DNA from: Deinococcus humi | Lineage (GTDB): Bacteria > Deinococcota > Deinococci > Deinococcales > Deinococcaceae | Length of the DNA stretch: 64,000 bases | Direction of reading: 5' to 3' | NCBI RefSeq assembly: GCF_014201875.1 | Contig: NZ_JACHFL010000011.1 | Span: 62,001-126,000, forward strand | In this document: piece by piece, positions 52,173 through 62,053 of the stretch | Layout of the letters: the number at the start of each line of letters is the position of its first letter | Numbering within the stretch: position 1 is the stretch's first letter | Translations under genes and position numbers: made by a program | The notes under the pieces: model-generated | The model's database searches: none | What the model was told of the DNA's origin: nothing | What the model saw: only the letters and a program-made list of their open reading frames with translations

Positions 52173-52283
52173 ATGCGGGCGCTGCGTGGTGTTGGTATCA
52201 GCCGTTTTCAACGTTCTTCCGGGGATTAAGGGTTAAATTGCAATGTCATTGCCCTGCAACAATATGTGGTCCTTAAGTGAGTC

Positions 52284-52312
52284 TTGACGAACGTGGGGCA
52301 ACCTGTTAGGCT
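52284..52312 (+). promoter_or_regulatory. Promoter of the plus-strand mannoside operon
   Basis: TTGACG (52284-52289), 17 bases, TAGGCT (52307-52312). The second GntR operator lies 15 bases further downstream. The leader to ATG 52437 is about 120 bases. Confidence 0.5.
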
Positions 52313-52326
52313 CCACGCATCAACAA

Positions 52327-52338
52327 TGGTATAGACCA
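52327..52338. promoter_or_regulatory. GntR operator in the plus-strand promoter
   Basis: TGGTATAGACCA, the exact reverse complement of the site at 52116-52127. The same 12-mer in mirror orientation at both promoters supports joint control by one GntR protein. Confidence 0.75.
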
Positions 52339-52436
52339 AACGTCGAAAAGCGAAGTGGTTAGAGGCGAGACGATCAGAGGATCCAGGCGGCTGTTGCCCA
52401 TGCCGCGTTATTTTCCCCACCTGCTCCGAGGTCAGC

Positions 52437-54230
52437 ATGACTATTCAATTGGATGGCCCCGCCAGCGACATTGCCCAGCGCCTACCCTCCAACTACGACA
52501 AGTTCCCGAAGATCGCCGTGCCCGGTCAGCAGGCGTGGCGTGGCTGGCCCCAGGTGCTGTCCGAACTGCGCCGTCACGCCGGTCAGCAGACCGGAGCGCC
52601 GTTGATCGTGGTGGACACCTATCCCGGCACCGATCTGAACGAACTCCAGGCCGCTGCCGCCCAGCAGTGGCCTGACTACGAACTGATTGACGCTGAGGAG
52701 GCCGCCCTGGACGGTGACAGCCTTGGCGCGCTGTTGAAACGCTTCCTGACGCCTGACCGAGTGCTGGGTGTGATGGCGCCGCACACGCTGCGCGAGTTTT
52801 ACGACGCCGACAAATTGGAAGCTCTCGCCGCACGGCTGACCCGCCGCACCCAGCCCACGCTGGTCTACGGCTGGGGCGCGTCGCTGGCAGCTCCGGACCC
52901 CGCAGTGCTGGTGCTGGCCGATCTGGCCCGCTGGGAAATTCAGATGCGGCTGCGAAGCGGTCAGGGCAACTGGCACGCGGGCAACGGCGGTGAGGACATC
53001 CTCCGCAAATACAAACGCGGCTTCTTCGTGGAGTGGCGGGTGGCAGACCGCCACAAACAAAGTCTCAGTGGCCAGATGGATTTTTATCTGGAGACCAATA
53101 CAGCGGGCCAGCCGATGATGATTGCGCGTGCCGCGTACGAGGCCAGCCTGAACGCCGCTGCCTCGCGCCCCTTCCGCACGGTGCCGTTCTTTGACCCCGG
53201 CATATGGGGTGGGCAATGGCTCAGAGAAGTCTGCGATCTGGACCGGGGTACGGACAACTTCGCATGGGGCTTCGACGGCGTGCCGGAAGAAAATAGCGTG
53301 CTGTTTGATTATGGACGCGAGGACGGCGCGGCGCTGGAAATGCCCGCCCAGAATCTGGTGCTGGAGCGGCCCCGCGAACTACTGGGCGAGATCACCCATG
53401 CCCGCTTCGGCACGGAATTTCCGATTCGCTTCGATTTTCTGGACACCATCCAAGGCGGCAACCTCTCGCTGCAAGTCCATCCGCTGACCGCCTACATCCA
53501 GCAGCATTTCGGCATGTCTTACACCCAGGACGAGAGCTACTACCTGTTAGATGCGGACGAGACTGCGCTGGTGTACCTGGGCCTGAAAAACGGCGTTGAC
53601 AAGCAGCAGATGCTCGCTGATCTGCAAAACGCGCAGCAGACCGGACACTTTGACGCCGAACGCTATGTCAACGCTCTGCCCGCCCGCAAACACGATCACT
53701 TCTCCATTCCAGCAGGCACGGTCCACTGCTCCGGCAGCGGCGCGATGGTCCTGGAAATCTCGGCCACACCGTACATCTTTACCTTCAAGCTGTGGGACTG
53801 GGGCCGGGTGGGCCTGGACGGTCAGCCGCGCCCCATTCACCTTCAGCATGGGGCGGCCAATATCCAGTGGGAGCGCGACGCCGATTGGGTGGAGAAAAAT
53901 CTGCTGCACCTCACCCAGCCTGTCGGCAGCGGCGAGGGCTGGCGCGAGGAAAGCACCGGACTGAGCGAGCTGGAATTTATCGAGACCCGCCGCCACTGGT
54001 TCAGCGTGCCTGTGCATCACGATACCCACGGCACCGTGAATATTCTCAATCTGGTCGAGGGCCGTGAAGCGGTGGTGCAAAGCCCTACGGGTGCCTTTGA
54101 ACCGTTCACGGTGCATTACGCCGAGACTTTTATCGTTCCTGCCGCTGTCGGGGAGTACGTCATCCGGCCTGCTGTGGAAGATCAGGAAGTCGCTACCATC
54201 AAGGCCTACGTGCGCGGGACCGGGCGGTGA
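52437..54230 (+). CDS. Mannose-6-phosphate isomerase-like protein with extra N-terminal domain
   Basis: 597 residues. The C-terminal part (from about 330) is a class I isomerase: DTIQGGNLSLQVHPLTAYIQ (Gln-x-His zinc ligands), then DHFSIPAGTVHCSGSGAMVLEIS (second His). The N-terminal 190 residues (TGAPLIVVDTYPGTDLNELQ, FLTPDRVLGVMAPHTLREFYDADKL) resemble a nucleoside-kinase fold that has lost its P-loop; that is an inference. Class I enzymes interconvert mannose-6-P and fructose-6-P in the cytoplasm. First gene of the plus-strand operon; overlaps the next gene by four bases (GTGA). Confidence 0.85.
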   Translation: MTIQLDGPASDIAQRLPSNYDKFPKIAVPGQQAWRGWPQVLSELRRHAGQQTGAPLIVVDTYPGTDLNELQAAAAQQWPDYELIDAEEAALDGDSLGALLKRFLTPDRVLGVMAPHTLREFYDADKLEALAARLTRRTQPTLVYGWGASLAAPDPAVLVLADLARWEIQMRLRSGQGNWHAGNGGEDILRKYKRGFFVEWRVADRHKQSLSGQMDFYLETNTAGQPMMIARAAYEASLNAAASRPFRTVPFFDPGIWGGQWLREVCDLDRGTDNFAWGFDGVPEENSVLFDYGREDGAALEMPAQNLVLERPRELLGEITHARFGTEFPIRFDFLDTIQGGNLSLQVHPLTAYIQQHFGMSYTQDESYYLLDADETALVYLGLKNGVDKQQMLADLQNAQQTGHFDAERYVNALPARKHDHFSIPAGTVHCSGSGAMVLEISATPYIFTFKLWDWGRVGLDGQPRPIHLQHGAANIQWERDADWVEKNLLHLTQPVGSGEGWREESTGLSELEFIETRRHWFSVPVHHDTHGTVNILNLVEGREAVVQSPTGAFEPFTVHYAETFIVPAAVGEYVIRPAVEDQEVATIKAYVRGTGR

Positions 54231-55384
54231 ACACCCCTACCCTCGCTCCGCTGCGCCCACAGGTGGAGGCCTTTTTGTCCTCTGCTCTGCCGCTGTGGTT
54301 CAAGGAGGGTCTGGATTCGGCACAGGGCATGTTCGTGGAAGCGCTGAGCTTCGACGGTCAACCCCTGCGTAACCTGCCGCGCCGCGCCCGCGTGCAGGCC
54401 CGTCAGCTCTACGCACTGGGACTTGCCCACGAGCGGGGTGAATTCGTTGGCTCCGCCCAGAACCACGCAGCGCTGATGGAGTGCATCATGAAGTCGGTGA
54501 CCTGCAGCTACGGCGCACCAGGCGGCGGCTTTTACACCCTGGTCAGCGCTGAAGGTCAAGTGCTGAACTCGGAGCGCGTGCTGTATGACCAGGCTTTTTA
54601 TCTGATGGCCCTGGCCTGGCTTTACCGCGTGACGTGCAAGGCCAGTTACCGTGACGCCGCAGAGCGCCTGTGGATATTTATCGAGACCCTGCGTGATCCG
54701 AACAGTGGCGGCTTCCAGATCAGCGACGCGCTGAAACCTGGGCCTCGCCAGCAGAACCCGCATATGCACCTGTTTGAAGCCTGTCTGCTGTGCGCCGAGT
54801 TGCTGGGCAAGGTGCCCTGGATGGCGCGTGCGGACGAACTTTACACGCTGTTGCAGATACGCTTTCTGGATACCGCGACTGGCCCACAGCCTTTCCTGCG
54901 CGAATTCTTCACGGCGGACTGGCAGCCCGATCCGGTCAGTGGTGATCATCTGGACCCCGGCCACCATTACGAGTGGACCTGGCTGCTGAGCCGCTACCGC
55001 GTGCTGAGCGGCGCGGCGGTCCCCGAATTGCCGTTGCTCTACACGACGGCCCGCACCTGGGGAACGGACCGCACGGGTCTGGCCTACGATGAAATTCTGC
55101 CGCAAGGCCGTGAACTGCGTTCCACCAAACGGCTGTGGGTACAGTGCGAGGTTCTCAAAGGTCACCTGGCCTACTGGCGCTGGAATGGCGACCTGGAGGC
55201 TCTGGAACGTGCCCAGCACGTTCTTCAGAGCATCCTAACCCACTACCTCACGCCACAAGGGACCTGGTTTGACCAGTTGTCGCGGGACTGTAAGAACATC
55301 AGCAAAAATTCGCCGTCCAGCACGCTGTATCACCTCTACGTGGCGCTGAACGAGGCACTGCCCGTGCTGGCGGCAACACCGTGA
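54227..55384 (+). CDS. AGE-family epimerase/isomerase
   Basis: 385 residues. An (alpha/alpha)6-barrel pattern with the family active-site stretch HLDPGHHYEWTWLLSRY (catalytic His) and the late WVQCEVLKGHLAYWRW with a second His region. AGE-family members isomerise mannose to fructose, epimerise N-acylglucosamine or mannobiose. With a ROK kinase next to it and an alpha-mannosidase in the operon, mannose isomerase is the most likely role. GTG start, overlapping both neighbours by four bases. Confidence 0.88.
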   Translation: MNTPTLAPLRPQVEAFLSSALPLWFKEGLDSAQGMFVEALSFDGQPLRNLPRRARVQARQLYALGLAHERGEFVGSAQNHAALMECIMKSVTCSYGAPGGGFYTLVSAEGQVLNSERVLYDQAFYLMALAWLYRVTCKASYRDAAERLWIFIETLRDPNSGGFQISDALKPGPRQQNPHMHLFEACLLCAELLGKVPWMARADELYTLLQIRFLDTATGPQPFLREFFTADWQPDPVSGDHLDPGHHYEWTWLLSRYRVLSGAAVPELPLLYTTARTWGTDRTGLAYDEILPQGRELRSTKRLWVQCEVLKGHLAYWRWNGDLEALERAQHVLQSILTHYLTPQGTWFDQLSRDCKNISKNSPSSTLYHLYVALNEALPVLAATP

Positions 55385-56280
55385 CTTTCCAAGACGCGGT
55401 ACTGGCGCTGGATATCGGCGGCACGCATATCACGGCGGCAAGCGTAGATGCCAGCGGTCTGGGGCCACAAATCCGTTCTGCGGTCGACGGCGAGGCCAGC
55501 GCCACGGAGATTCTGGACATCTGGGCGGAAGCGGCGCTGCTGGGTGCGGGCGAGACGCCAGTTGCGGCGGTAAGCATCTCGGCTCCCGGGCCGTTTGATT
55601 ACGCTGAAGGTATCGCCCGCTTCGACCACAAGCTGTACGCCCTGACGGATCTGGATATTGGCGCTGCCTTGCGGGAACGCTGGACTGGCACACCGCTCGA
55701 CGGCCTGCCCATCTCGTACATCAACGACGCGGTGGCCTTCGCATTGGGCGAATTCACAGTCCATCAGGGGAGCGGCGTCCGTCGCTTGCTGGGCTTGACC
55801 CTGGGCACCGGTCTGGGCAGCGGCTTCATCGTGGAGGGCCGCCCGGTTTCGGCAGGCGAGGACGTGCCGCCGGGCGGAGAAGTGTGGCAGCTGCCCTTTC
55901 GCGGCGGAATTGCCGAGGACACTCTCAGTGCCCCCGCCCTGCGCCGCGCTTACCACGTCCTGAGCGGCATGGAACTGGACGCCCGTGAGATCACGCAACA
56001 CGCAGAGGCAGGCGACAACCATGCCATTCAGGTCTACCGCGAATTCGGACGCGATCTGGCCGCCGCCCTGCTGCCCTGCATCCAGGCCTTTCGCCCCGAT
56101 CTGATCGTGCTTGGTGGTCAGGTCTCCCGCGCCTGGCCGCTATTTGAAATGCCGCTGCGGGCCGGACTCGCTCCCTTCACGACCATATGCAGTGACCTGC
56201 TGGACGAGGCCAATCTACTGGGCGCGGCGGCGCTGTACCGGCCCATGCTGGGGCTGAGTCCACCGTTCCATGTGCGTTGA
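55381..56280 (+). CDS. ROK-family sugar kinase
   Basis: 299 residues. AVLALDIGGTHITAASVD is the ATP phosphate motif, VAAVSISAPGPFDY and LTLGTGLGSGFIVEGR are ROK signatures, and GEVWQLPFRGGIAEDTLS replaces the region where many ROK kinases carry a Cys-rich zinc motif, so zinc may be absent. It probably phosphorylates fructose or mannose released by the neighbouring enzymes. Ends 39 bases before the solute-binding protein. Confidence 0.88.
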   Translation: MTFQDAVLALDIGGTHITAASVDASGLGPQIRSAVDGEASATEILDIWAEAALLGAGETPVAAVSISAPGPFDYAEGIARFDHKLYALTDLDIGAALRERWTGTPLDGLPISYINDAVAFALGEFTVHQGSGVRRLLGLTLGTGLGSGFIVEGRPVSAGEDVPPGGEVWQLPFRGGIAEDTLSAPALRRAYHVLSGMELDAREITQHAEAGDNHAIQVYREFGRDLAAALLPCIQAFRPDLIVLGGQVSRAWPLFEMPLRAGLAPFTTICSDLLDEANLLGAAALYRPMLGLSPPFHVR

Positions 56281-56319
56281 TGTTTCTGAATCCCAAGTCC
56301 TTTTCCCAATGGAGGTTTT

Positions 56320-57561
56320 ATGATCAAGCTCACCAAACCGTTTCCGCTGCTCCTGACCCTCGCCCTCTCCGTGACCGCCGCACAGACATTGGAGCTGTAC
56401 AACGACAAGCCTGACTGGAACAACAACTACACCAAGGTCGGTGAATTGGGCGCAAAATCTGGCGCGGGTTTCAAAGGCGTCACGTTTGCCGACACCAGTT
56501 CCTATCAAGCGGCAGTGCGGACCTCGCTCAGCACCAGCAAAGCGCCAGGACTGTTTACGTGGTGGTCCGGCTACCGCATGAAAGACCTGGTGGAGTCCGG
56601 CAACCTCCAAGACCTGACCGCCTTGTGGCAGAAATACCAGAAGGCTGGGGAATACGGCTCAGACCTTGCCAAAGCCTTTACCTTTGATGGCAAGATTTAC
56701 GCGCTGCCGAACAACGTGGCGTACTGGGCAGTGTTCTACAACAAGAAAGCCTACAAGGATGCGGGCATTACGCCACCGACCACCTGGGCACAGCTGGAGG
56801 CCAACAACGCCAAGCTCAAAGCCAAGGGCGTGACGGCCTTCGGGCAGTCCGTGGATGGCCGCTGGCCCGCCTTCATTTGGTTTGAAGAATTCCTGACCCG
56901 TCAGGACCCTGATCTGTACGAGAAACTGGTAGTGGGCAAGGCCAAGTACACCGATCCGGGGGTGACCAAAGTCTTCACCACCTGGAAGGGCTGGATTGAC
57001 AAGGGCTATATGACGCCTGCCAGCACCGGCTTCGGTTCGGGCGGCACCAATGGTATGGCCAAGCTGTTCGCGCAGGGCAAACTGGCCAACATCCTGGCGG
57101 GCGACTGGTACAGCGCCACCATTTCCGGGACAGGGATGAAACCCGGCGAGGACTACGGTGTGTTCATCCTGCCCACCATGAATGTGAAATCCAAGCCGGT
57201 CATCATCTATGAGGCCAGCCCGCTGATCGTCGCCAAGAACTCGGCCAATAAAGCCCAAGCGCTCAAGGCCGCCGATTTCTGGATGTCTTCCAAGGCTCAG
57301 ACGCTCTGGAGCAACCTGCAAAGCTTCACGCCAGTCAACAACGAGGTGACGGTGGACAATCCGGTCACTAAAGAACTGACTACCGCTTTGAGCAAGAACA
57401 AGCCGCGTCTGATCAACCGCATCTGGGAGGCCACCCCCACCGAGATCATTGAACCCGGCGTGGACGAGCTGAGCAAATTCATGCTCAATCCCGGTACCCA
57501 GCGGCAGGTGCAGGTCAATCTCCAGAAGTTGGCCGACGCCTACTGGAGCAAGCAGAAATAA
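56320..57561 (+). CDS. Sugar ABC transporter solute-binding protein (family 1)
   Basis: 413 residues from ATG 56320 (TGGAGG eight bases before). Signal peptide MIKLTKPFPLLLTLALSVTAAQ. The mature part fits the maltose-type family: APGLFTWWSGYRMKDLVESGNLQDLT, IYALPNNVAYWAVFYNKKAYKDAGI, and GKLANILAGDWYSATISG with aromatic sugar-stacking residues (WW, Y, W). It delivers mannosides or manno-oligosaccharides to the permeases encoded next. No lipobox, so it is soluble in the periplasm. Confidence 0.9.
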   Translation: MIKLTKPFPLLLTLALSVTAAQTLELYNDKPDWNNNYTKVGELGAKSGAGFKGVTFADTSSYQAAVRTSLSTSKAPGLFTWWSGYRMKDLVESGNLQDLTALWQKYQKAGEYGSDLAKAFTFDGKIYALPNNVAYWAVFYNKKAYKDAGITPPTTWAQLEANNAKLKAKGVTAFGQSVDGRWPAFIWFEEFLTRQDPDLYEKLVVGKAKYTDPGVTKVFTTWKGWIDKGYMTPASTGFGSGGTNGMAKLFAQGKLANILAGDWYSATISGTGMKPGEDYGVFILPTMNVKSKPVIIYEASPLIVAKNSANKAQALKAADFWMSSKAQTLWSNLQSFTPVNNEVTVDNPVTKELTTALSKNKPRLINRIWEATPTEIIEPGVDELSKFMLNPGTQRQVQVNLQKLADAYWSKQK

Positions 57562-57612
57562 TTGGCCCGAAATTACAGAGCTGACAGGCTCACCATCCGC
57601 CTCGGAAAAAAG

Positions 57613-57627
57613 GCGCTGCGACAGCGC
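57613..57627 (+). promoter_or_regulatory. Small hairpin between the solute-binding protein and permease genes
   Basis: GCGCTG, loop CGA, CAGCGC, in a 110-base gap, followed by CTTCTT. Hairpins here often raise the level of the upstream binding protein over the permeases by partial termination or RNA protection. Confidence 0.4.
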
Positions 57628-57671
57628 GGCGTCTTCTTAAATGTGTTTTTCCACAAGGAGCCTGACCGACC

Positions 57672-58598
57672 ATGACCGTGACCCAGCAGGGCCGCACCCC
57701 GGCCAGACCTACCTCTGCCAGACGCCGCCCAGCTTCCACGCTGGCCCCTTACCTGTTCGTGCTGCCGGCCGTTTTCTTCGTGGTGGTTTTTTTGCTTGCC
57801 CCCATGCTGTACACCTTTTGGCAGAGTTTTACCGATGCCGACGGTCTACGGACGCCCAACTTTGTAGGCCTCAGGAACTACGCCGAGTTGTTCACCAGTT
57901 CCAACTTCACTCTCTCCCTTCGCAACACCGTGATCTGGGTGGTAGCGTCGGTGGTCCTGCCCGTCAGTCTGGCCTTCGCGCTAGCGCTGGCGCTGGAACG
58001 GGTGGTGGGCGGCAATTTTTTTCGTACAGCGCTCTATCTACCGTCCACCCTGGCGGCAGCGGCGGCAGGCGTGCTGTTCAGCTTTATCTTCGATCCCACC
58101 AGCGGTGTGCTCAATGCGGCCCTGGGCGCTCTGGGGTTCGACTCGCTGAGCCGCACTGAATGGCTGTTCCGCTCGCCTCTGAACACCATGGCCATGATCG
58201 CCACCTACACCTGGCAAAGTGTGGGAGCCAACCTGATGATCTTTCTGATCGGCTTGCAAAGCTTGCCGCGCGAGCCGCTGGAGGCCGCCAAGATTGATGG
58301 GGCCAGCGGTCTGAAGTTCACTCGCCTGATCACCCTGCCGCTGATGACCCCTTACGTCACCATCGCCGCATTGATGGCGGCGGTCAACGGCTTTAAGGTC
58401 TTTGACCTGATCTGGGTGATGACCCAGGGCGGCCCGGCCCGCAGCAGCGAAACGCTGGCCGTCACTATGTACCGCGAGGGCTTCATCCTCTTTCACCAGG
58501 GGGTGAGTGCGGCTATCGCGGTGGTCATCTCGTTGATCGCCCTGGCCTTCTCGTACTTCTACCTGCGAAACGTGATGGACAAGGAGAGCCACGTATGA
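57672..58598 (+). CDS. Sugar ABC transporter permease 1 (MalF-type)
   Basis: 308 residues with six membrane spans; the first is APYLFVLPAVFFVVVFLLAPMLYTFWQSF. The EAA loop that docks the ATPase reads EAAKIDGASGLKFTRLITLP (about residues 200-220). It overlaps the next gene by four bases (ATGA). No ATP-binding subunit is encoded anywhere in the operon, so it must share an MsmK-type ATPase made elsewhere. Confidence 0.92.
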   Translation: MTVTQQGRTPARPTSARRRPASTLAPYLFVLPAVFFVVVFLLAPMLYTFWQSFTDADGLRTPNFVGLRNYAELFTSSNFTLSLRNTVIWVVASVVLPVSLAFALALALERVVGGNFFRTALYLPSTLAAAAAGVLFSFIFDPTSGVLNAALGALGFDSLSRTEWLFRSPLNTMAMIATYTWQSVGANLMIFLIGLQSLPREPLEAAKIDGASGLKFTRLITLPLMTPYVTIAALMAAVNGFKVFDLIWVMTQGGPARSSETLAVTMYREGFILFHQGVSAAIAVVISLIALAFSYFYLRNVMDKESHV

Positions 58599-59482
58599 CC
58601 ACGACGACGCGGGGCTTCACTCCACCCAACGCGGGCAGGTCGGCGCGGGAGCGCAAGGAACGCACCCGCATGGTGGCGGGCGGCATGCTGGGCGGCATCA
58701 TTTGCGTGTTCTGGCTGCTGCCGCTGCTGCTTGTCTTCATGAACGCCTTCAAGGACAAGCGCGAGTACAACATGGGCGAGAGCTGGCGACTGCCGCAGAG
58801 CTTTCACCTGTGGGAGAACCTGCAAAATGCCTGGGCGCAGGGCCTGGGCAGTGGCTTCGTCAACAGCCTGAGTTATGGTCTGGTCGGTGCGGCGGGGGCC
58901 ATTCTGCTGGCATCGCTGGCCGCCTTCGGCATCGTGCGGTTGAAAATGCCGCGTGGGCTGTGGTGGTTCCTGCTCATCTATTCCGGCACCATCTTTCCCT
59001 TTCAGGTCTACCTGATTCCGCTATTCAAGGCGTATACCAGCTTTGGTCTGTACGACACCTGGATCGGGATGGTGCTGTTCTACATCGCCATTTGCATTCC
59101 TTTTTGTACCTTCGTGATGCGCGGCTTCTTCGTCTCGATGCCCTGGGATTTTCAAGAGGCGGCCAAGCTGGACGGCTGCAACGATTGGATGATTTTCTGG
59201 AAGATCATGCTTCCGTTGACGCGCGCGCCGATGCTGGTGTTGCTGCTGTTCCAGTTCACCTGGATCTGGAATGACCTGCTGTTCGGCCTGGTCCTCAGCA
59301 AATCTGAAAACGTGCGCCCGATCATGCCCACCCTGGCCGGAATGCAGGGCATCTACGCGGGCAGCGACGGCCCCACATTGATCGCGGCGGTCATGATCGC
59401 CAGCCTGCCCACCCTGCTGCTGTTCCTGTTGCTGCGGCCCTATTTCATGCAGGGACTGAGGCTGAGCAGCGTGGGCGACTGA
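58595..59482 (+). CDS. Sugar ABC transporter permease 2 (MalG-type)
   Basis: 295 residues. Six spans, starting GGIICVFWLLPLLLVFMNAFKD, and the EAA loop EAAKLDGCNDWMIFWKIMLPL. C-terminal LRPYFMQGLRLSSVGD is typical (QG..GAVKG-like end). Pairs with permease 1 to form the channel for mannosides. Confidence 0.92.
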   Translation: MTTTTRGFTPPNAGRSARERKERTRMVAGGMLGGIICVFWLLPLLLVFMNAFKDKREYNMGESWRLPQSFHLWENLQNAWAQGLGSGFVNSLSYGLVGAAGAILLASLAAFGIVRLKMPRGLWWFLLIYSGTIFPFQVYLIPLFKAYTSFGLYDTWIGMVLFYIAICIPFCTFVMRGFFVSMPWDFQEAAKLDGCNDWMIFWKIMLPLTRAPMLVLLLFQFTWIWNDLLFGLVLSKSENVRPIMPTLAGMQGIYAGSDGPTLIAAVMIASLPTLLLFLLLRPYFMQGLRLSSVGD

Positions 59483-59497
59483 AGGAGTTTCGCTTAA

Positions 59498-62053
59498 ATG
59501 GTTAAAGAACTCTGGCTGATCCACCATTCTCACACCGACATCGGCTTTACCCAGCCGCAGCAGATCGTGTTTGAACTGCACAACCGCTTCATCGACGAGG
59601 CGCTGGACCTGATGGACCAGACCGCCGATTTGCCGGACGACGCCCGTTTTCGCTGGACCTGCGAGAGTGCCGGGATCGTCTGGCGCTGGTGGGCGCAGGC
59701 CGGAGCAAAGCAGCGGCAGCGTTTTCTGGCCGCCGTGCAGGCTGGAACCCTGGACGTGGCAGCCTTTCGCTGGAACCTGACCCCGCTGGCCGACCATGCG
59801 CTGTTCGCCCAGCAACTCCAGGAGGCCGGATGGCTGCGTGCAGAGGGTATTCCCATCCGCAGCGCCATGCAGAGCGACATCAACGGCCTGCCCTGGGGAA
59901 CCGTGCGGCTGTTGCTGGATCACGGTATCGACGGCTTTTCAATGGCGATCAATGAACACTTCGGGCGGGCCGTTACGCCGCGTCCCGGTGCGTTCTGGTG
60001 GGCCTCACCGGATGGACACAAACTGCTGACCTATAACGGCCCCCATTACCATTCCACCCCGAATCGGGCCATGCGGCTGGGTGGAGAAAGCAGCGTGCAC
60101 GAGGCCATTCCTGCCGTGACTGCTTACCTGGAGAAGTTGCACGCCTACGGCTACACCCTGCCGGTGCTGGGCGTGCAGCCCACCAACATCTACTTCTCGG
60201 ACAACGATTCGCCGGATATTCATCTGTCTGGGTTCGTGCAGCGCTGGAATGAGAGTGGTCAGCCTGTGCGGCTGCGGCTGTGTACATTGACGCAGTACTT
60301 TGACCGTCTGCGTCAGGAGTCACTGGAAAGCCTGCCCACCCTGAGCGGCGACTGGACCGACTGGTGGAACTTCGGTGCGGGCAGCACCGCCCGCGAAACC
60401 CGCCTGCACATGCAGGGCCAGCGCGATCTGCAAGTGGCGCGCCAGCTTCAGGGCTGGTCCGTGTCATCTGGATCATCGTCAGAGCGGGCCGCCCAGCTCG
60501 CGCAGCAGGCCTCAAGTGCGTTGAGTCTGTATGCCGAACATACCTGGGGAGCCGACTGGGGGGCCGCAACGTCTAGCAGCGACGAGACTGCCATTCAGCT
60601 CAGCCACAAGCTCAATTATGCTTATGAGGGTGCGACGCTGGCCCGCTACCTCAAGCGCGACGCGTTGTTGAATCTGGCGCGGCAGCTTCCTGGCGAGGGG
60701 CCGAGCCTGCTGGTGTACAACGCCAACCCCTTTCCTGTGTCGGCCATGCTGCGTGTGCCGGAAAGTTTGGAGCGCTACACCCCTGACCTCCCACACCTGG
60801 CCCAGCGCTTTGATGTGGAATGGAACGGGCGCCGTGGGCAAGAGCGCTGGGTGGGGCCGCTGGAACTGCCAGGGCTGGGCCACCTGAGCCTGCCGCTGGA
60901 GCGATTGAATGCTTCCTCGGAAGGACTAAGCCAGACTGGACACACCATCGGCAATGGGCAGGTCACGGCCACATTTGATCCACTGGCAGGCGGCATGACT
61001 TCACTGGTCTGTGGGGGCCGCGAGTATGTACGCGCCGGGGACCGTCTGGGGCAGGTGGTGCTGGAATGGCCCACGGTGGGCCGCCGGAATGCCATCTTTG
61101 GGCCGCCGCAGTGGGAAGAGTTTAATATGCACGCGGCCTGGCACCACGATTGGGACGCCCAGCGGGAAGTTGCCAGTGTCGTGGGCAACCAGGGCCAGAC
61201 TGTGCCCGGCGCTGCTGAGTACGAGCAGCAGCTTCAGCTCGCCAACGGAGAGACGGCCAGTGTGCGCTACTGGCTGCACCCGCACGAGAGGGCCTTGCAC
61301 GTTCGCGTTACCTTGAATCTTGAACCCGACCCAACTCCGCGCGCCACCTACCTGCACCTGCCGTTTGCCTTGGCGGACACGGTCCGCACCCATTTTGAGA
61401 CGGCCGGCGCAGCGGTGGAGTTTGACCGTGAGCAATTGCCCGGCAGCAGCCGTCATTACGTCACCACGCTGGACTGGCTGCGAATGCAGGACGCAGAGGC
61501 AGGCGTGACCGTCGCCACGCCCGACGCGCCGCTGTGGCAGATCGGCGGCTACACCTTCGGGCAGTTTGACGAGGAGAAAGCTGCGCCGTACCACGCCACC
61601 CTGAACGCCTGGATGACCAACAATTACTGGGACACCAATTTTATGGCGGATCAGGCCGGAGAGCTGCGCTTTGAGTTCACGCTGGAGTTGCACGCCCCTG
61701 AAAGTTTGGCTGACAGCGCAAAGCGTGCCCTACAACATATCTATAAACCTGAAATTCAGCCCTATGTCGCTGCTAAAAGTAGCGAGCTGATCTCACAATT
61801 ACTGAACCTTGATCTTGATGGAGTACGACTGGTGGGGGCTGATTTTGACGAGACGAAGCGTACCCTCACCCTCTGTCTGCTCAATCCCACAGTGGAGCGC
61901 CGCTCAGTGCGGGTTGCGTCCGGTCATCTCAAGGTGCGTGAAGCGGCTTTGACCACGTTGGCCGGGCAGGTCATGACCATCACCGAGCCTCAGACTTTTG
62001 AACTGCAAATTGAGGAGCGTTGGTGGGGATATCTAGTTATCGATTGTTTATAA
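59498..62053 (+). CDS. Glycoside hydrolase family 38 alpha-mannosidase
   Basis: 851 residues. The zinc-binding opening LWLIHHSHTDIGFTQPQQ (HxHxD), the nucleophile segment MQSDINGLPWG (Asp), and SFxWASPDGHKLLTYNGPHYH all match GH38. Zinc is held by His and Asp of the opening and by the nucleophile Asp. The long C-terminal half is beta-rich. No signal peptide, so it cleaves imported mannosides in the cytoplasm. ATG 59498 has AAGGAG nine bases upstream. It ends the operon; a mosaic IS6 element follows the stop at once (62054), so any terminator was displaced. Confidence 0.9.
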   Translation: MVKELWLIHHSHTDIGFTQPQQIVFELHNRFIDEALDLMDQTADLPDDARFRWTCESAGIVWRWWAQAGAKQRQRFLAAVQAGTLDVAAFRWNLTPLADHALFAQQLQEAGWLRAEGIPIRSAMQSDINGLPWGTVRLLLDHGIDGFSMAINEHFGRAVTPRPGAFWWASPDGHKLLTYNGPHYHSTPNRAMRLGGESSVHEAIPAVTAYLEKLHAYGYTLPVLGVQPTNIYFSDNDSPDIHLSGFVQRWNESGQPVRLRLCTLTQYFDRLRQESLESLPTLSGDWTDWWNFGAGSTARETRLHMQGQRDLQVARQLQGWSVSSGSSSERAAQLAQQASSALSLYAEHTWGADWGAATSSSDETAIQLSHKLNYAYEGATLARYLKRDALLNLARQLPGEGPSLLVYNANPFPVSAMLRVPESLERYTPDLPHLAQRFDVEWNGRRGQERWVGPLELPGLGHLSLPLERLNASSEGLSQTGHTIGNGQVTATFDPLAGGMTSLVCGGREYVRAGDRLGQVVLEWPTVGRRNAIFGPPQWEEFNMHAAWHHDWDAQREVASVVGNQGQTVPGAAEYEQQLQLANGETASVRYWLHPHERALHVRVTLNLEPDPTPRATYLHLPFALADTVRTHFETAGAAVEFDREQLPGSSRHYVTTLDWLRMQDAEAGVTVATPDAPLWQIGGYTFGQFDEEKAAPYHATLNAWMTNNYWDTNFMADQAGELRFEFTLELHAPESLADSAKRALQHIYKPEIQPYVAAKSSELISQLLNLDLDGVRLVGADFDETKRTLTLCLLNPTVERRSVRVASGHLKVREAALTTLAGQVMTITEPQTFELQIEERWWGYLVIDCL

